Assembly: GCF_005434945.1 (NCBI RefSeq)
Contig: NZ_SKCH01000002.1
Coordinates: 186,001-250,000 of the forward strand
Source of the DNA: Prescottella subtropica
GTDB taxonomy: Bacteria; Actinomycetota; Actinomycetes; Mycobacteriales; Mycobacteriaceae
DNA length: 64,000 bases
Reading direction: 5' to 3'
Shown here: piece by piece, positions 61,357-64,000 of the stretch
Numbering within the stretch: position 1 is the stretch's first letter
Layout: the number at the start of each line of letters is the position of its first letter
Notes under the pieces: model-generated
Told to the model about the DNA's origin: nothing
Databases searched by the model: none
Seen by the model: the letters and a program-made list of their open reading frames with translations, nothing else
Position numbers and translations under genes: made by a program

Positions 61357-61782
61357 ATGGGATACGAAATTCAGATCACCGTCGACGCGAAAGATCCTCA
61401 CCGGCAGGCACAGTGGTGGGCGCGCACGCTGGGGTGGCAGGTCGAACCCAGCGACGAGGACTTCATCCGCGGACTCGTCGCGGCCGGCCACGCGCGGGAA
61501 GAGGACACCACCGTCTTCGACGGCGTCCTCGTCTGGCGGGAGGGCGCCGCGATCAGCGACCCCGCTCAACCGCAGCGGCCCCGCGTGCTGTTCCAACTCG
61601 TACCGGAGGGAAAGTCGGTGAAGAACCGTCTGCACTTCGACATCCGGGTCGGTGACCGCCGTGAGGAGGTCGCCGCGGACCTGTCCGAGGCCGGGGCGTC
61701 GGTCCTGCACCGCGGGCAGGTGGGGCCGAGCACGTGGATCACGATGACCGACCCGGAGGGCAACGAGTTCTGCGTGTCCTGA
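61357..61782 (+). CDS. VOC-family protein, glyoxalase-like
   Basis: A 141-residue protein beginning MGYEIQITVDAKDPHRQAQWWA, the form of the glyoxalase_6 subgroup common in actinobacteria. The C-terminal TMTDPEGNEFCV is conserved. These proteins often have no clear metal site. It converges on the esterase gene, with only 4 bp between stops. Confidence 0.88.
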   Translation: MGYEIQITVDAKDPHRQAQWWARTLGWQVEPSDEDFIRGLVAAGHAREEDTTVFDGVLVWREGAAISDPAQPQRPRVLFQLVPEGKSVKNRLHFDIRVGDRREEVAADLSEAGASVLHRGQVGPSTWITMTDPEGNEFCVS

Positions 61783-61786
61783 CCGG

Positions 61787-62881
61787 TCAGTCCGCCGCGG
61801 CGAGCGGACCCGGTGCGTGGTGCGGTGCGAACGACAGCCCGGTGCGGAGCGCGCTCGCGGCCTCGCGGAGGGCGTCGGTCCCGGCGCGTCCGTAACCGGT
61901 GAGGTTCACGAACGCGTGGACCAGGCCGTCGTGCACGCGCAGCGTGGTCGGCACACCCGCAGACCTCAGTCGTTCGGCGTACTCGATGCCCTCGTCGCGC
62001 AGGACGTCGAACCCGGACAGCGCCAGATACGCGGGCGGTAGTCCGGTGAGGTCGTCGGCGAGCAGCGGCGACGCCCGCGGATCGGTGCGGTCGGCCACCT
62101 CCGGAACGTAATGGCCGGTGTACCAGTCCATCTGGGCCTCGGTCAGGAAGTATCCGTCACCGAACGATCGGTACGAGTCGCGCTTGGAGGTCATGTCGAG
62201 CCACGGGAAGAACAGCAACTGGAACGCCGGACGCACGGCGTCCGCGCGGGTCAGCAGGGAGACCACCGCCGCGAGATTGCCGCCGGCACTGTCACCCGCG
62301 ACGGCGACCCTGCCGGGGTCGATACCCAGTTCCGCTGCGTGTTCGACGGCGTACCGGAAGGCAGCGACCGCGTCGTCCGCGGCCGCCGGGAACGGATTCT
62401 CCGGGGCGAGACGGTAGTCCACCGCGAGCACCGCGACGTCGGCGTGCCGGGCCAGGAATCGGCACACCGAGTCGTGGCTGTCGAGGCTGCCGAGGACGAA
62501 CCCGCCGCCGTGGAAGTACACGAGCAGCGGTGCCGCGGCGGGTAGCCCGTCGGGCCGGAACATGCGCGCCCGGATCGACCCGTCCGGTCCGGGGATCGTC
62601 ACCGGCCGTACGTCCATGGGGAGGGGGCGTCCGCTGACGAGCCGCGATTCCATGTCGATCTGGGCGCGGGACCGGGCGAGCGGAAGCTGCTCGAAATCCG
62701 AGTCCGGAAGCAGTGCCAGCATGCGCAGCATCAACTGGATCTCCGTGTCCAGTTCCTGGCCGTCGACCCGGACCGGTCGGCCCGCGAGGAGACGCTGCAC
62801 CGGACCTGGCAGGTTACCGGCGACAGTGGCCGCGGTCCGCACCACCGATTCGAGTGCGGTGTCGAGCATGCTGTTGCCCAT
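61787..62881 (-). CDS. Alpha/beta hydrolase, hormone-sensitive-lipase type (LipH/LipI-like)
   Basis: A 364-residue esterase with oxyanion-hole HGGGF, nucleophile motif GDSAGG, acid in GFDVLRDEG and His in GLVHAF. The N-terminal part of about 90 residues (ALLPDSDFEQLPLARSRAQ) resembles LipH/LipI of mycobacteria. ATG 62881. It diverges from the TetR gene at 63002, which may regulate it. Confidence 0.93.
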   Translation of the reverse strand: MGNSMLDTALESVVRTAATVAGNLPGPVQRLLAGRPVRVDGQELDTEIQLMLRMLALLPDSDFEQLPLARSRAQIDMESRLVSGRPLPMDVRPVTIPGPDGSIRARMFRPDGLPAAAPLLVYFHGGGFVLGSLDSHDSVCRFLARHADVAVLAVDYRLAPENPFPAAADDAVAAFRYAVEHAAELGIDPGRVAVAGDSAGGNLAAVVSLLTRADAVRPAFQLLFFPWLDMTSKRDSYRSFGDGYFLTEAQMDWYTGHYVPEVADRTDPRASPLLADDLTGLPPAYLALSGFDVLRDEGIEYAERLRSAGVPTTLRVHDGLVHAFVNLTGYGRAGTDALREAASALRTGLSFAPHHAPGPLAAAD

Positions 62882-63001
62882 GGATGGTCGTCCTCTCCCG
62901 AGTCCCGATCACCGAGCCTAGCCTTGGAGCGCCGACCGGCCGGGCATTATGCTGCCGGGCAGGTCGGGGGGCTCGTGGGGAGTCGTCGGGGAAGAGGTGG
63001 G

Positions 63002-63625
63002 ATGTCGTACGTGTCGGTGGAGCAGCGGCGTCGGGAGTTGATCGCGGCGGCGATCCGGGTCGTGTCCGACGTCGGGTTGGCTGCCGCGAGTACCCGCGCG
63101 ATCTGCGCGGAGGCCGGCGTGCAGCAGAGCGTGTTCCACTACTGCTTCGCGTCGAAGGAGGAACTGCTGCGGGAACTCACCCGTGAGGTGGTCATGCAGT
63201 ACCAGGAGTCGGCGCTGAAGTTCCTCGCGCCGGGAGTCGACGTCGAGACGTCGATGCGCGAGGGTCTCATGGCGGTGTGGCAGGTCGCCAGCGCCGACCC
63301 CGGACGCCTCCTCGCGTTCTACGAGCTGACCGTCGGTGGTCTACGGGCGGCGGGTCGGCAGGACATCAGCGACTGGCAGAACAACGAGCACACCACGGCC
63401 ACCGACGATTTCCTGGCCAAATTGGCCGAGACCTCGGGAGTCGAGTGGACCGTGCCGGTCCCGGTCCTCATCCGCATCATCGTGATCGTCGTCCAGGGCT
63501 TCTCCATCAGTTGGCTCATCGACAACAGAGCGGACGAGGTGGAGGCGGCGATCGACGCGCTCGCGAAGCTGCTCAGCGGTCTCGCAGCCCCCGCACCGCC
63601 CGCGGAACCCTCCGCCGAGGTCTAG
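63002..63625 (+). CDS. TetR-family regulator
   Basis: A 207-residue protein with a helix-turn-helix at about residues 27-48 (IRAICAEAGVQQSVFHYCFASKEEL type) and a BetI-like C-terminal domain. The ATG at 63002 is preferred; a GTG at 62924 would add 26 residues without similarity. It probably controls the divergent esterase. Its stop overlaps the AraC gene by 4 bp. Confidence 0.9.
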   Translation: MSYVSVEQRRRELIAAAIRVVSDVGLAAASTRAICAEAGVQQSVFHYCFASKEELLRELTREVVMQYQESALKFLAPGVDVETSMREGLMAVWQVASADPGRLLAFYELTVGGLRAAGRQDISDWQNNEHTTATDDFLAKLAETSGVEWTVPVPVLIRIIVIVVQGFSISWLIDNRADEVEAAIDALAKLLSGLAAPAPPAEPSAEV

Positions 63626-64000
63626 CGGTACGCGCCGGGTGTGGTGCCGGTCCATCGTTTGAACGCGCGACGGAATGCGCTCGGTTCGGAGAAACCCAGT
63701 CGGGCCGACAACTCGTCGACCGGTTCGCCCCGGCGCAGCGCGGCGACCGCGGCATTGCGTAACACCTCCTCGCGCAGGTGGCCCAGTGACGTCCCCTCGT
63801 GGCGCAGCAGCCGCCGCAGGTGCGGGACACTGATCGACAGCATCTCGGCGATCTCGTCGGCGGTGCTGGTGCGTCCACGAACCCCCGTCTCGAGTACCCG
63901 ACGGACCTGCGCCGACGCGCTACTGTCGTAGTCCCGTTCGGAGAGAAGACGATTCGGTGACTCGCGCAGGTAGGAGGCGAGACTGTCCTCGTCCTGGACG
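63622..64000 (-). CDS. AraC-family regulator, C-terminal part (cut by window edge)
   Basis: 126 residues are visible up to the window end, and the frame is open there. The double helix-turn-helix is clear: TADEIAEMLSISVPHLRRLLRHEG and the second unit VDELSARLGFSEPSAFRRAFKRWTGTTPGAYR. The layout suggests the OruR/AraC type with an N-terminal Arabinose-binding-like or unknown domain outside the window. It converges on the TetR gene with a 4-bp overlap. Confidence 0.85.
   Translation of the reverse strand, partial: VQDEDSLASYLRESPNRLLSERDYDSSASAQVRRVLETGVRGRTSTADEIAEMLSISVPHLRRLLRHEGTSLGHLREEVLRNAAVAALRRGEPVDELSARLGFSEPSAFRRAFKRWTGTTPGAYR

Overview
The window is high-GC actinobacterial DNA, most likely a mycolic-acid-bearing member of the Nocardiaceae such as Rhodococcus. 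Supporting signs are the antigen-85-type mycolyltransferase (47630-48622), the DesA-type acyl-ACP desaturase (38169-39122), a KshA-type Rieske oxygenase (52224-53384), frequent GTG starts, many ATGA/GTGA gene overlaps and the large number of TetR regulators. There is no rRNA, CRISPR array or transposase; six tRNA genes are present.

Backbone. pstB at the left edge (11-787) and the block phoU - LCP protein - dus - desA - tRNA Lys/Glu/Asp/Phe (34164-41917) reproduce the order known in Mycobacterium tuberculosis (phoT Rv0820, phoY2 Rv0821c, Rv0822c, Rv0823c, desA1 Rv0824c, then lysT/gltT/aspT/pheU). Here about 33 kb of catabolic and transport genes lies between pstB and phoU.

The 33-kb stretch has three parts. 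(1) 1032-3427: a copper/topaquinone amine oxidase with a small membrane protein. (2) 3438-21036: two paralogous convergent TetR regulators, then divergent operons for esterases, an O-methyltransferase, a peptide-type ABC importer with a fused permease-ATPase, an MFS exporter, two unusual aldo/keto reductases, a zinc dehydrogenase, an amidohydrolase and an SDR. The substrate is not recognisable. All four divergent intergenic regions from 6.8 to 21.1 kb carry the same TCTAC-N4-GTAGA element. (3) 21197-32554: an AraC regulator and a homoprotocatechuate (3,4-dihydroxyphenylacetate) meta-cleavage pathway with a GntR regulator, a DapA-type aldolase in place of HpaH/HpaI, a succinate-semialdehyde dehydrogenase, and then a 43-residue peptide, a class II deacetylase and another aldehyde dehydrogenase. 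With the amine oxidase, this could take aromatic amines such as dopamine to central metabolism.

Right of the tRNAs (41.9-64 kb) are an HsaA-like flavin monooxygenase with a KstD/fumarate-reductase-type flavoprotein; an RluA pseudouridine synthase; the mycolyltransferase; a KshA-like Rieske oxygenase with TetR and IclR regulators that share a 20-bp operator; a sodium:solute symporter with a 43-residue partner; metE; and aroG (DAHP synthase). aroG is preceded by an unannotated leader peptide with a Tyr-Phe-Trp-Phe run, which implies attenuation by aromatic amino acids. The right end holds a secreted Cna-B-like protein, esterase, TetR and a truncated AraC gene.
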